From assembly GCA_963082875.1 (NCBI GenBank), contig OY720097.1, positions 2,728,001 to 2,792,000 of the forward strand: 64,000 nt of DNA, given 5' to 3'. The notes under the pieces are model-generated. The model was given only the letters and a program-made list of their open reading frames with translations. It did no database searches and was not told the DNA's origin. Shown piece by piece: positions 48,001 through 61,200 of this stretch (position 1 is the stretch's first letter; each line of letters begins with the position of its first letter). The position numbers and the translations under genes were made by a program. Source of the DNA: Corella eumyota (taxonomy: Eukaryota; Chordata; Ascidiacea; Phlebobranchia; Corellidae).

Positions 48001-51000
48001 TTAAGTTATTTTTGTATTTGCGTGAAACGGAACTTTTTTTTGTGAATATCTTTATCCTCGATATGGGAAGGTTGAATGCGCGACCTAAACATAGAGTAAC
48101 ATAAGTTACTCCGACCCAGTCTCAAGTTGCCTGTGGCAGTTTGGAATATTTTAGATTATAATTGCCCGATAATTATATTGCTGATTAAGTGCTAGCTCAG
48201 CAGGAGTTCATACCGTTTATAGCGCCTAACTTAAGGGCGCTACAGCATGAGATCAGTGGGGATTGAACCCACGATCTCATGTGTAGTGTAGTAAGTGTTC
48301 TTACCACTACATCACGCTGCCGGTATGCTAACTTAGTGTCAGTAAGGAATTAAACTTTAAACCGTACAGTTTTTAAATCTAAGAAATTTTGGAACAACTC
48401 AACTTAGTTGTAATATGCCATTAGTGGGAATCAACCCAACAACTTAATTTTTCAAATTTTACACGTGAATATTATTTCTATCATTAAAAAAACAAAATTT
48501 TAAGTTATCAAATTTTTGTAATATTTTTTTACTTCAGGTCGAGCCAACATGTACCCAAAGATGTATTTTGGCACCCCTTTACCCCCTAATACCCCGTTTA
48601 CTTACCCCCCGTTTAAAAAGATCGGGCACTTGGCCGTGGTGGGATCGACAATGTGCATCGAAGAGAAACAAACGAGTGACGTCATAAGAGAAAGTGACGT
48701 TGAAATACAAACTCAAAGATCTAACAATTTACCCAACTTACAAAGTTCGTTAAGTACAAGTAGAAATACTGGAAGACCGCCCAGTATGGTAAGTGTTGTT
48801 TGTATTTTGTTTATAGTTTTGTGTTAAATGGATAAGTTTTTTTTTTGTATATCTTTATCTTTGATGTGGGAAGGTCGAATGCGCGATCTAAACTAGAGTA
48901 GCATTAGTTACTCCGACCCCGTCTCGAGTTGCCTTTGGCAGTTTGGGATATTATATAGATCATAATTGCCCAATAAATATGATGCTGATTTAGTGCTGGC
49001 TCAGCGGAAGTCCGTGCCAAATATGACGCCTTATCAAAGGGCGCTACAGCATGAGACCAGATTGAAACAAGTCGACAGCGTGGTGTAGTGGTCAGAACAC
49101 TTATCCTTACAGGGTCCTGAATTTGATTCCTACTATACTCATGCTGTGCTTTTAAGTAAATTCCCTAAAAATAAAATTTCCTAATTTTTAATATAGTCTA
49201 ACACTTTGAGCGACAACAACAAAATACGATCTGCAGTGTCACGTGGTGTTTCTTCTGTTCTATTGGACGGAATGACCGTGACGTCATTTCCGGCTAGAGA
49301 TACGTGGAAGCTTAAGACTGACACATTTAGACGAAAAGGAGGTAAAAACAATCTATAAGGGCATTCTAGATTTTACTAATACTTATAAAAAAATTATATC
49401 AAAGTCAGTTATATCTTTAAATACAGCAATTTTTTTTATATAACCTTTAGGGTTAAATTTTTTTAGGGGAGAATTTTTTTCAATTTTTACATAACATTTG
49501 GGCGTTAGATTTTTTTGGGGGGGACCCTTAACGTATTTTTAGGCTATCCGGAGACGCCGGGCTTAAGGGCTAATAGAGCATGGAATTGGTGCGACTTAAA
49601 CCTAAAACATCTTGCAAACACATCAACTTGTGTTAAACCTTATTAAGTTAGTATTTCTTTGTGTTTTTGCCTAACCTTTTTTCTATTTAGCCGCCGTTAA
49701 AATTCACATCACCCTTGATGACGTCACCCTACCCGCTCAACCAAGTTCAATCTGGGGTTCGAGTTTACATGTGAGCCCGGATCAAATACGAGAAAGGGTA
49801 GCTCGTGTGTTTTTTACTCACACTCTTCACGAATCAAGAAACTTGTGCCGGACTGTGGACAGGTTTGTTTTGAAATATTCATTTTTTCAATTCAAAGTTT
49901 AAACTATTTGTGAATTTACCTTTAAAGAAATAACAAGTCGAAATATGGTCGCAACACACGAAATATTGCGAACTACAATCAAGGATTTTTATACAATTTT
50001 TATTATTTATTTCGCTTTGTTAATTTTCATATGAATAGATCACATTAACATATCAGCTTGCGATACTTATTAAAATTGTGGTTTTAAATTGCAATTAGAC
50101 AGCAGGTTATCATAAAAAATCAATATCCGTCTTGTGGTAGCAACGCACGGAATACTGCACACCACAACCTAAGATTTTTATGCTATTTTTTGACATTATT
50201 GTTATTTTCATCCTATTTTTTTTAATAAAAATTTTATAAATAGTTGTAAATATATCGTGACGATATTCAAACTGCGGTTTTAACCGGTTGGGCAGCAGGA
50301 TACCAACAAAATGTATTGCCCTTTTTAACCTAAGATTTCACGCTTTTTTTTACATTATTGTTATTCTTATCTTGTTGTATTGAATCAGGTTTAATCATAT
50401 GTTGTAAATGAAATATCGTGTCACTATTTTATATGCAATTTCGATTCATTCGGTAGAAAACATTATTCGTTGTTATCTAGTCACAACACATGCGTTCTTA
50501 CTTATCCCAACTTTGCTACTTTTTGAATAATGTTTTGTTTCTAGATAGAATTAAATTACTTTTACAGTTTTTTATTAATAATTTTGTTTTAGAATTGAAC
50601 GTAATCATGGACTAGTTATTGAAAGTGCTTCCATGAGAATTGGAGGATCTGGAAATGGATTTGATATTACAAGTTCTGAGCTTGTTTTTCAATGTCGATG
50701 TTTGTATCCTAGTTCAGTGGAACAACTATGGCTTCTTTATCAGGTATTTAAATGTTTTGTGTTGGTATAATTAAATTATTTAATCATATCTTTAAAATGC
50801 TACTATCAAAACAATATGAACCTGCAGCATAGTGTAGTGGTCAAAACACTTGGTTTCACTACATAAGGTTCCGGGGTCGATTACCACTGCCCTCACGCTG
50901 TAACGCTTTTTAATAAGACGCTGTAAACGATATGAACTTCTACTGAGCAAGCACTTAATCAGCAGCATAATTATCGGGCAGCTATAATCTATAATATCCC

Positions 51001-54000
51001 AAACTGCCAAAGGCAACTCAAGACTGGGTTGGGGTAACGAATGTTACTCTATGTTTAAGTCGTAAAGTCGACCTTCCCACATCGAAAAAAATGTGCAATT
51101 AAATAAATATATAAAAAATACATGATAGGTTTACACTTATGGTATAACGTCATTAAAAATATATATAGTATAACGTCATTGAAACATATATATATAGTAT
51201 AACGTCATTGAGAAAATTTTTTTTAAATTAATATTTTAACAGAGTGGTCAACTGCGAGAAAATGTTCAAGCAGGACTTGTGACTAAACGTTCCCAACTTT
51301 CATGTTCGTTCGATAATATTCATGTTCGTGTTGATATATCGGAGGAGGAATACAGAAGAGCACTTGGTCTGTTAAGAAGAAAACCAATGAGCAACACTAA
51401 GTTAGGTTTGTAAAATTTACCCATGGCTATTTTTTATCATAACTGCATGATTTATAATATGTTTGAAAAAAATTGTCGCAAATATCAATTTACAACTGCT
51501 AAAATTTGGATACATTTTTTGCTAAAATATTTTTAACTTAACCCACCGATTATATTTATAAAATTTTAATTGAAAAATAAATATCTATTTTAGTATATCA
51601 TTTATTTATGTTTTACTTTAAATATTTATATATATTTATGAAGGTCGCTTCTATCTTACTGGAATGCCGAAGGGAACGAAAGGAAATGTTGGTGGATCTC
51701 ACAAACATTCTCTCTCATTTTCAACTCGATATCTTAAACTGCCTGAACCTACAAACTATGTAAGTTTTAGCTCATAATAAAAAGAAAGTTTTAAATTTTT
51801 TTAATCATTTGTTTATGTTCGTTAAATATTTGATTTTTTTTAATATCTTATAAAGGCATATTTTATTTTTTCCATACTTAGTGTTCTAATTTTTTTTTTG
51901 ATTTAACTTAATAATTATTTTTTTTAAAACTTAATTATTTTTTATTATTTGTGGCATTTTTTTTAGGAAAATTCACCTCCGGTTCCGCCAACAAGTTCAA
52001 TGACAAATCACACCAAAAATTTCGCGCCACAAAGGTCACGTGTTCCACAACGAAAACCTAAAATCACTGGAAGCTTCATGCAAAAGGTAAGCTGAATTCT
52101 ATGCACCAAATATTCAAAAAGACAATATGATCAATTTTTGATCAAAAAGACAACATCATTTTTTTTTTAATTAAAATAATGATGTACTTATAGTTTTCTA
52201 ACTAGCTTGTTTCAGGGTATAATTAAGTACATCGATTTGTTCTTGGTGCAAGAATAAAAAATCAAATCTTAAATTTTAGAAAGTGTTACTAAGTTTGGGT
52301 CTTTAAACCTTAGCCCTTATAAGAAATGGTTTATTAAAATTTCAAATTTTTAAAGTATTTAAACATCTAATGTTTACAGGTACTTAATAAAGAACTTGAC
52401 AGCCTTCTACAACGAATGCGCTTATGTGAAGACGATTGGTACAACTTTGCCACTGACCGGTTAATAGATTTATTGTATTGCTCTCGTAATGTGATGAAAC
52501 GACGAATAATTGGAGCAACTGGGAATTCTCATCTTACCCCCCGTGTGACGTCATTAAAGTAAAAACTCTATTTTAACTGTTTTATTCAAATATTAGCAAA
52601 TTATTTCTTGGAAATTACTTTTTGTGTTTTTTTATATTTATTTCTCCTTGATATAGGAAGTCGATTTTACAACTTAAACATAAATTAACATCAATTACCT
52701 CTACCCAGTTTCGCGTTACCTTTCGCAATTTAAGATATTACAGATTATTATTGTTTGATAATTAAGCTGCTGATTGAACATTGGCTTAATTAGCATGAGT
52801 TAATCTGTTTATAGAGCCTTACTAAAAGGCGCTACAACATAAAAGCAGTGGGGATCGAATAAAAGACCCTGTGTAGTAAAGCCAAGTGTTCTGATATGAA
52901 CTATACGGGAATAAATGCGTTGTTTAATATAAACTAAAACTTGTTAGGATTCACAAAATGTAATTGCACAAATGTACTTACTTGTTTTAAACAACTGTTT
53001 TCATTTTTTTACAGTGTGTTTCACGCTCTTTACAAAGCCGTCAAAGCAACTAAGACTAGCAACAGTTTAATGCCATCACCACGAAACCAAAAAACGTCCC
53101 AGAATCTCTCTAACCCCGGTAATCATCCCAACATCGCACTCCTGCCAAGCCCAGTAACATTTTCACACGTCGACCTGGTCACAACAGTAAACGATGACGA
53201 CGATGTTGTGAAGGAGCGAAAACAGGAGGAGAGAAATTTCGTTGTGGCTTACGTTCGATTCTCAGACTTGCTCGCTGAAATGACATCAATGCGAAACGCG
53301 TTGAATGATAAAATTGTTACAAGGCTTACCACTAACCCAACTGTTGCTCCGTCGCAGCATTTATATTTAGTTAAGGTAAAGTATTCAACTTGTGTAACTC
53401 ACAAAAAGGTTTTATATTGGATATTTTAAGCTATTAGGGTTTTAAAAACATTTAACTAAAGTTTTGAAGTGAAACATTTAGAAATTTTTAGTAGCTCCCT
53501 TAAAACCTTTTTAACTGTAATTTAATAAAGAGTTAACCGTGAACTTCATTTTATAAACAACTTTCAACTTTCCGAGTTTATTTTATAAACAACTTTAAAC
53601 CTAAATGCATAGTTGTTATAATACCTAATCTGTGTTGCAGGATATCCATAACCTAATGGAACGTTGGAGATTGTTATTAACAAAGGATTTTGACTTGAGC
53701 CATGACGAAACTGTTCTTCGTTTCTCCTCACGAATTCTAGCAAACGAAGAAATGTCGCTTTTATTTGGTAAAGAAAATCAAGAACAGTTTCCAGGGATTT
53801 TCGGCCTCTTTCCGATAATGTTTCATATTGCTGATCAAGTGATAAACAAGTTAAAACTTCTTCTACAAAAACCTGGTAAATTTTAAACATTTTTTAATTT
53901 ATTTTGTATATTAGAAGAAGGTTAGTTCACCTTAGGATATTAACGCGTAGTAAGGATATGTTGATTGCCTGCTTTGCATTTGCTCTGTACTTTATCTACC

Positions 54001-54111
54001 TGCTTAATTCTTTTAGAAACTCCTGCCACATCAAGAATTTACACCTCTTTGCTTCCTCCAGGTCGACCTATTATGCCACCTCGACAATTTTCTTTATGGC
54101 TAAGCTCATAA
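45098..54111 (+). CDS. death-domain protein, otherwise unrecognised (929 aa, 18 exons)
   Basis: Exons: 45098-45125, 45515-45641, 45919-46078, 46369-46510, 46898-46980, 47348-47506, 47767-47869, 48538-48788, 49197-49341, 49691-49862, 50593-50743, 51243-51405, 51644-51759, 51967-52086, 52380-52558, 53015-53375, 53641-53875, 54017-54111. All phases agree. Residues ~12-100 match a death-fold pattern (LRMLLRYIGMSKKDIEATLYEN, then EQRRKAMHIWWQYSTHA), pointing to death-domain adaptor or signalling roles. The rest has Ser/Pro-rich linkers and a well-ordered middle and C-terminus with no family I can name. A helical stretch (GLLRKLWRCLHSCGLNKVVD, ~240-260) could be a second helical-bundle domain. Cytosolic, as no signal peptide or membrane segment is seen. 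Introns contain several SINEs. Six exons carry TGACGTCA. AATAAA lies at 54408. The exon chain is well supported; the function beyond the death domain is unknown. Confidence 0.85.
46553..46846 (+). mobile_element. full-length SINE in intron 4 of the death-domain gene
   Basis: One of the two best copies. Head ccgacagcgtggtgtagttg (A-box-like), B box gggttcaatcccc at 46606-46618, body with gctgagccagcactc and gggtcggagtaactaatg, and end cccacatcaaggataaaaat then an A-run. A short tRNA-like head plus an unrelated body defines a tRNA-derived SINE. Confidence 0.9.
48034..48323 (-). mobile_element. near full-length SINE, minus strand, intron 7 of the death-domain gene
   Basis: Reverse-complement copy from the T-run (A-tail) at 48034 to the head at 48323. 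The complement of the B box (attgaacccacga) is near 48260, and that of the A-box head (ttaccactacatcacgctgc) is at 48301-48320. Confidence 0.9.
48837..49054 (-). mobile_element. SINE, minus strand, head missing
   Basis: T-run then the complement of the family body through gggcgctacagcatgagacc. It stops before the tRNA-like head, which would continue into 49055-49072. It lies head-to-head with the plus-strand fragment at 49073. Confidence 0.85.
49073..49165 (+). mobile_element. SINE 5' head fragment
   Basis: Keeps gacagcgtggtgtagtggtc and a diverged B-box region (tgaatttgattcctac), then ends after atgctgtgcttttaagtaaa. Only ~18 bp from the oppositely oriented copy and ~30 bp before exon 9 of the death-domain gene. 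Confidence 0.8.
50821..51092 (+). mobile_element. full-length SINE in intron 11 of the death-domain gene
   Basis: Starts ctgcagcatagtgtagtggt, has the B box ggggtcgattacc, and ends ccttcccacatcgaaaaaaa. Full body present with scattered substitutions. Confidence 0.88.
51142..51209 (+). repeat. 3-copy short tandem repeat
   Basis: gtataacgtcatt occurs at 51142, 51168 and 51197, separated by TA-rich spacers of unequal length. Located between a SINE tail and exon 12 of the death-domain gene. Confidence 0.8.
52628..52898 (-). mobile_element. old diverged SINE, minus strand, intron 15 of the death-domain gene
   Basis: The complement of the family is recognisable from the T-run at 52628 through gtttatagagccttac and cagtggggatcgaataaaag to ccaagtgttctgat. 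More diverged than the other copies. Confidence 0.8.
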
Positions 54112-55230
54112 TTACATAAACTTTTTGTCTATTACCTAAAAAATGCTGTTCTTACATGTTTTTTTCGTTCTAATTAAATACTACATTGTAATAGGTACAA
54201 AGTTAATTTGTTGCCAAAATAGAAACAAAATAATTTTATTACTTGATTCGTTGTGAAATTAGCGTAAACCACGTGTAAATGTTTTCGAAATTTTAATTTT
54301 TCGAGGAATTTAAAAAAATTGTTTTGATATCGAAAAAGGTAAGATTTTAATATATTTTGTATAATTATGATTGTTATTTTGCAACAGAGTGTTATATATA
54401 TTATAATAATAAAATTAAATTGGTTTAATTAAATAGTTAAATATGTATTTGTCGGTTAGACTGACCACGTGTTTTTAATTTTTTAACCTTCGATTGCCAA
54501 TATTGTACGTATGCCAAAAGTTGTTTTATCATGTTTAATTTTTTTTATTGTAATAAATTTATCTAATTTTTATGTTTGTTTTGACAAAAAAAACAAATTT
54601 GTCAGGTTCTTTAAAAACGTTAAAAGATTTTTAACATTGCCTCAGTCTGTCTGTAGTCATAAGGTTAACACCGGCAGCATGGTGTAGTGGTAAGAACACT
54701 TGCTACACCACCATCAGGTCGTGAGTTCAATCCCCACTGCTCTTATGCTGTAGCACCCTTGAGTAAAGAGCTATAATCGGCATGAACTTCTGCTAAGCCA
54801 GCACTCAATCAGCAGCATAATAACCAGGCAATTATAATCTATAATATCCCAAACTGCCACAGGCAACTCGAGATTGGGTCGGAGTAACTGGTGTTACTCT
54901 ATATGTTTAAGTCGCGCATTCGACTTTCCCACATCGAGGATAAAGATATATACAAAAAAAGGTTTGATTTCCACTGATGTCTGACTGTAAAATCATGTTA
55001 TAAAAAATTTAACTTAAAAAATAGCATATCATTTTTTTGTTAATTGTAAATTAATTGTAAACCTAAACATTTTTTGCCTCTAAAAATAAATATAAAATTA
55101 TTTTAGAAAACAAAATCGATTATTTTGGCATTTAAAACTTCACCTAGCAATTAAGTTTTAATAACATTTTTTTATGATTTACAGCTTTGTAAAAACTCTG
55201 GTTGCTAAGAAATATTTCTGATGAGAAAAA
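54112..55230. other. intergenic between the death-domain and Tudor genes
   Basis: AT-rich. It contains an AATAAA at 54408-54413 for the upstream gene, a full-length SINE, and a candidate acceptor (atttacag, AG at 55183-55184) 47 nt before the Tudor start codon. No other gene seen. Confidence 0.55.
54671..54960 (+). mobile_element. full-length SINE, well preserved
   Basis: Head accggcagcatggtgtagtg, B box gagttcaatcccc, body ttctgctaagccagcactca and gagattgggtcggagtaact, end ttcccacatcgaggataaag, then an A-run. Along with the 46553 copy this is closest to the apparent consensus, hence among the youngest. Confidence 0.9.
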
Positions 55231-58200
55231 ATGTCGAATAACGACAACTTCTTCAAGGAGGGGAAGGAATATCCTGTGTTTGTTACTTCAGTAAAAATCG
55301 AGGGTAAGGAACAATATTTATAATTTATGGTTTTACAATTTTTAACTTATAATAGAGCGTTAGTTTATTTTATAAATAATGTATATATACATTATAAATA
55401 TATTTACATCATTAGATGGTTGATAGATCTTTTTTAATTTCTATTTTCTATGTTAACTTATGTTATTAAGTTATTATTTGTTTAATATATATATATTATA
55501 TTTCTTATGATTTGTAACCCATATAACTATAACATTTTTCATTTTTTTCATTGTTTAAATGTAAAAGTATATACATTTAGTTTAAGTAAAGCGCATGACC
55601 CATATTAAAAAAATTGCTTGTTTTTAACTCTGTTATGCACACTAGGTGGACACCTTTGTGTTTGTGGACAGGGAAATGAATCGACAAGAATTGAATTTGA
55701 ACATCTTGTTTATGGTTTGCAAGTTAAATCAGCAAAACAACCTTGTCTTAATAATGTTGTTGAAGGTATGGTTTGTTTTTTGATGTTGTTTTTGATAATT
55801 AAATCTAAAAATTGTTGATTTTGATTTATATATTTTTATATTTTTCTAAACTTTTGGATGATTTGTCTAAATCCATTTTAAGTAAAAATTATATACTCTA
55901 ACTTGTGGTGCACGGACAAATATTTGTTGTTGGTTTAGTGCTACAATTGATTTAATAGTAGTTGGCCAAATGTGTTAAAATGCAACTTAAAAAGAGGCAC
56001 TTAAACAGTCGTTATAATTACCTTGTTTAACGGAATAAGAAAGATGGGGTATATATATACAAAAACTTGAATATATAAATGTGTTTATATATTTATATAA
56101 AATTATAGAACCCTATCAGCGTGGTGTAGTGGTCAAAACACTTCATTTCACTACATAAGGTGTTGGCTTTGATTCCCACTGCTCTCATTCAACAAACATT
56201 AATATGTTTTACATTGTTTAGGTTGCTTATGTGCATGCTTGTGTAAAGAAGATGGAGATTGGTATCGAGCAATTACTGTGAAAAAACTTGCAAATGGAAT
56301 GTGGATTGTTAAGTTTATTGACTATGGAAATACAGAGGTAGGTTTGCTCAAAAAAGAGACAATTTTGTGTAAAAATTAAGTTTTTTGTATGATAATCATT
56401 TTTTTTCTGTGAAATTTTTTTCTATATATTTAACCTTAAAGAATGGGTTAACTTACTTTTTAAAAATCTTTTATTGAGTTAAGTTGGCAGAACATAAAAT
56501 TCAAGTTTTTATTTGCATTCAAACTTGTATTTAAATTTTCTAGGCAAAAAGTGTGGAAGAAATCAAATGTTTAAGCCCTGAGTATTCTGAACTACTACCT
56601 CAGGCATCAACATTTATAATTGACAACAGCTTAAGCCCCATTTCAACTGCTGGGTTATGGACAGATGCTTCTGTTAAGGCATTAACCGATGGATTCATGT
56701 ACACCGAAATTAATGTTAAAGTTAAAGGTATATTTCAAGAATTTATACAAGTTGAATCAGAGGCTTTGTCTCAACATCTAATCCAGTGCGGTCTTGCTAA
56801 ACCTGAGGTGCCATACCCATTATGTAAATTTCAACTTGACAAAAAAGTAAAAGCTTATCTGTCACATATCTCTGATAAGGGAACTGTGTTTATTCAAGAA
56901 CTTGAATCAGCAACACACTTGGATAAGTTGATGGACGATTTAAATACTTTTTATTCAATTCCTGAAAATCAAGTTTTGTTGCCTTCAGATTTGTTCAAAG
57001 ATAGAAATATTGCAGTTGCGATATATAGCAAGGACAAAGGGTTTTATCGGGTACAGATTACTGAAATTGACGGCGATTCCTGCAGAGCTCACTACATAGA
57101 TTATGGAGATGAAGAACAGCAAGAAATTTGTTCACTTTTTGTTTTAAATCAACGATTCTGTGAGCTAGAATACCAAGCGATAGAGTGTTTACTTTCAGAT
57201 GTTTCTGTCCAAGAAAAATTTGACGAAAAGGCTAAGAAGATTTTGGAAGACTATCTTGAGTCTCCAATTTTGGACGTGGAAGTTACTGGGCACTCATATG
57301 CAACACAACAAACTCTTTCTGTGAGTATTAAAACTAAAGAAGGACAAAACATTTGTGATCGAATAATTGCTGAGGGATTAGTTAAACCAAGAACAAGTGA
57401 TAACACTGAACCAAATAAATCTGATTATTCTTACTTGGATTTGGAACCGATCCAAAAATATTCTGCTCTAATGTCTAATGTTGAAATAGATGGAACATTT
57501 TATCTCATATCTCTGAAAGATATTGAAAAAATAAATGCAATTGAAAATAAAATCGCTTCATATTGCTTCAACTCCAAATCGCCCTTGATTGTAAATCTTA
57601 AAAAGGGAATGCCATGCTGCGCTTTTTCGGAAAAAGACAAAAAATGGCTACGAGCAAAAGTGATTTCTTATGAGAGAAGTGATGGAGTTCTTGTTTATTT
57701 TGTTGATTACGGCCATGCACTGTACTGCACCCCAACTTGCCTTCGAGAAATGAAATCTGAATTTTTGTCAATTCAATGCCAAGCCTTTGAGTGTTATATA
57801 CTAAAAGATCTCGACGATCAGGATATTTTAAAACTGAAGGAGTTGTACCGAAAAGAAGTGATTGTCAATATTTTGTATAATGATAAACCAAAGAATTCTT
57901 ATCTTGTGAATCTAATCCACGATGGTGAAACTTTATTTTTTCCACTTACCCCAAACAATTCCCAATGGAACATTGGACGTGATACTCACTTAAAAAAATA
58001 CAAGCCTTTATTATTATTAAGTGGGCAAACTTATGATGTGTGTGTTGTAAATGTGAAAAATTTGAACTGTATAGTTGGACGTGTGCTGTCGAATGACAGC
58101 AATTTTGATACTATGAACGATAATATGGAGAGCTTATACAACCAACCTATTCCTGATGCAGTAAGAATGTCGAAATTCTTACCAGGCAATCTTTGCGTTG

Positions 58201-61200
58201 TTCAGGATAAAAAAACACAAAAGTGGTTTCGAGGCAAAGTCAAAGAGGTTTTGGATTCAAATGAAATAGAAATTCTGTTAGTCGATTATGGGGTGACTAT
58301 AACTTCAAGCCCAGATGAAATCTATTATATTCACAACAAATTTCTATCAACCCCGACTCAAATTGTGGAGTTTAAACTTTATGGGATTGAAACCTCTCCT
58401 GATTATGATATTAGTTTGGAACAACAGCTAAAGGTTAAAAATTTGCTAGTCAACCAAATTTTCAAATGTGAAGTTGTAAAGATAAATCTTGAGACCTATT
58501 TCTACTGCTTTGAACTGGAAAATCAAGATGGTAAAAGTATAAATGTTGAAATTGATCAAATTTTGAATCCAAATGAAGAAATATCTTGCGAAATGTTGGA
58601 TTCTGATTGTACAACCATGGGAGCTTTTGTTGGTGTTCGTGTTTGTTTTGTAGAAAACCCCGAGTGCATTTGGATACAGCAAATCAGCAATGGAGAACAA
58701 CTTCATAATCTTTCCGGTGACATGCTGTTATACTACAGCAAAATTTCTAAGAATAAACGAATACTAAAAGATCCAAGTCCTAATCAAATGTGTGCTGTGC
58801 AATCAGATAGCAACTCATTTAAATATTACAGAGCCAAGGTTCTCTGTACTTACAACGATGTGTTAGAAGTTAAACTTATCGATTACGGCAATGATCTTAC
58901 TCTTAAAGTAGGTGATGCGAAAGTATTGGCCTCCAAGTTTTTCAAACCAAAAGCGCAAGCACTTCAGTCTAAAATCAACAACATAAAACCTGCTGGAAAA
59001 AAATGGTCAATTGATGCCTACAAATGGATTAATAACATACTAAAAACACAAGGCTATCCGATATTTGGTGATTTTATAAGTAAGGAAAATCAAACTTATA
59101 ACATCAAGTTTAGTGTAATGGCAAACGAAAAAACAATCGATGCTGCTGAAGGTCTTGTCAATGAAGGTTATGCATGTTATATTAATTCTCCTAACTCGAA
59201 CATAAATACAGATTTAACTCCTAAAAGCAAAGTTGTGAAGAAGAATACCATGATGCCTAATCCAAAACTTTTACAGTATAGGAATCATGGAGTTAATATG
59301 GTTGGGTTGGAACTTAGTGTAAAAGGCTGCGGAGTGAATTCCCTCGACGAATATTTTCTCAGAATAAACGACGCCAACCTAAAAATAAAATATTTTTCCT
59401 TGTTTCAAACCTTAGCTTTAAATTACACCAACTTGACACCAGATCTAAATGTAAATAAGAACTCACTGTACTGCGGAATGCCATGCGCTGTCTTCGATCA
59501 AATCTGGTGCCGGGGAGCTGTTCTAGAATTCCTTAACTCCAACCATGTAACAGTTTGTTTAGTAGACCATGGTCGCATTATCAAATGTGATGTTTCGGAT
59601 TTAAAAATTATTGATGAAGTCTTAGTTAAAGCGTTGGTACCTGCAGCTCTTAGATGCACTATTCAAGGTTTGTTTGAGCCCTTTAATAACACTTGGACTA
59701 AAGGGGCTTTAGAAGATTTTCAAAGGTTTCTATCTAGTGAGGAACTGGTTTGTACTATTCATGGATACATGGGTAACTTGAAGGGAATGTTTTTTATGTG
59801 TGGTCTCAGAACGGCGCATATGACGATGGAAGAAATGATTGTAAACGGTGGCCATGGAAAATCTCTTGCTGTCAAGGGGAAATTAAAACCCCCTTCTGTG
59901 TTGAAGTCCTTTGTTTATTCCAACTTAAACATGGTGAAAGGAAAAGAAGATAAATTTTATGTCACCCATGTTTCGAACGAATTATTTTACTGTCATCTGG
60001 AGAAAAATTTCCCTGTCATTGACCAATTAATGGATGACCTACAGAAGCATTGTAATGAGGAAAATACAGACCCCATAACCCTACAAGACCTATCCAACAC
60101 AACCATGTGTTTTGCGAAATACAACGACGAGCTTTGGTATCGTGCTCACTTTCTTGCAGTTCTTCCCGCACCAAATGTAAAAGTTTTGTTCGTCGACTAT
60201 GGTAATGTTGATGCTGTGAATATTTTAAATATCCGTAAATATGTCGGTAAAATGTCGGATGTTCCAATCCAAGCATTACCATGTAAATTATTGGATGTAA
60301 ATCTTTCTCGAGAAATTATACAAAAACCAGAAACTGCAGCTTTACTAAACGAACTTCTGTTAAACAAACTTTTTTGCGGTGTAGTGGCAGGCAGTATTAA
60401 CGGACGTTTTAATTTGGATTTATACGACAATGGAAATCGTGTTAATGATTTTATAATTAAAGTCTTGCAGCAATCTGTTATTACATCTAGTACTCCTATT
60501 GCATCTGAAGCCATTGAAGAGGGTGACTTAAAATCAGAAAAACGGAGATTAAGCATTGAAATACAAGATCCATTTTTTGTTAGAGTGGGGGCCAAGCGAA
60601 AAGTAACTGCATCCAATTGCAACAACCCTAGAAATTTCTTTTTGCACTTTCAGGAAATAGAAGATGAACAAATTGAATGTTCTCAAAAAGTTGATGGATT
60701 CTACACGGCGTTAAGAAACTCTGACTATTCCATTACTACCCCATTAATGCCTGGCAATATTGTTTGTGCTAAAAACAATGACCTAAAATGGTGTCGTGCT
60801 GAAGTATTAAGCGTTCAACAACAGGCTGTACAAGTTCAATTTATAGACACTGGTACCATGGAAATAATTGAAAACTCAAACAATTTAAAGCAGTTGGTTG
60901 AAGAAATGGCGAAATGGCCGAGACTTGCTGTTATGTGTGGATTAGGTGGTGTATGCCCAAACCAGGGTGATATTTGGTCAAAAGAAGCAAAAACTTTTTT
61001 TGAAAATTTGTTAAACAATTCTCAGTTGGACGTTCGTATATTACATAAAAACGTGGATTCGAAATTGTTGTTAGTTGAACTAAAAAATGACGACAAAAAT
61101 CTTGCCTCTATGCTAGTTCAAAAAGGTTTTGCGAAGTTTATTCCTGAAGAATGTGATGCCTTTGATTTACCTACTTTCACCAACAAGGGCTTAAATATAA

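Noticed and set aside
60016-60625. Minus-strand frames within the Tudor gene
   Set aside because: Shadows of the long coding exon; no domains and no splice signals.
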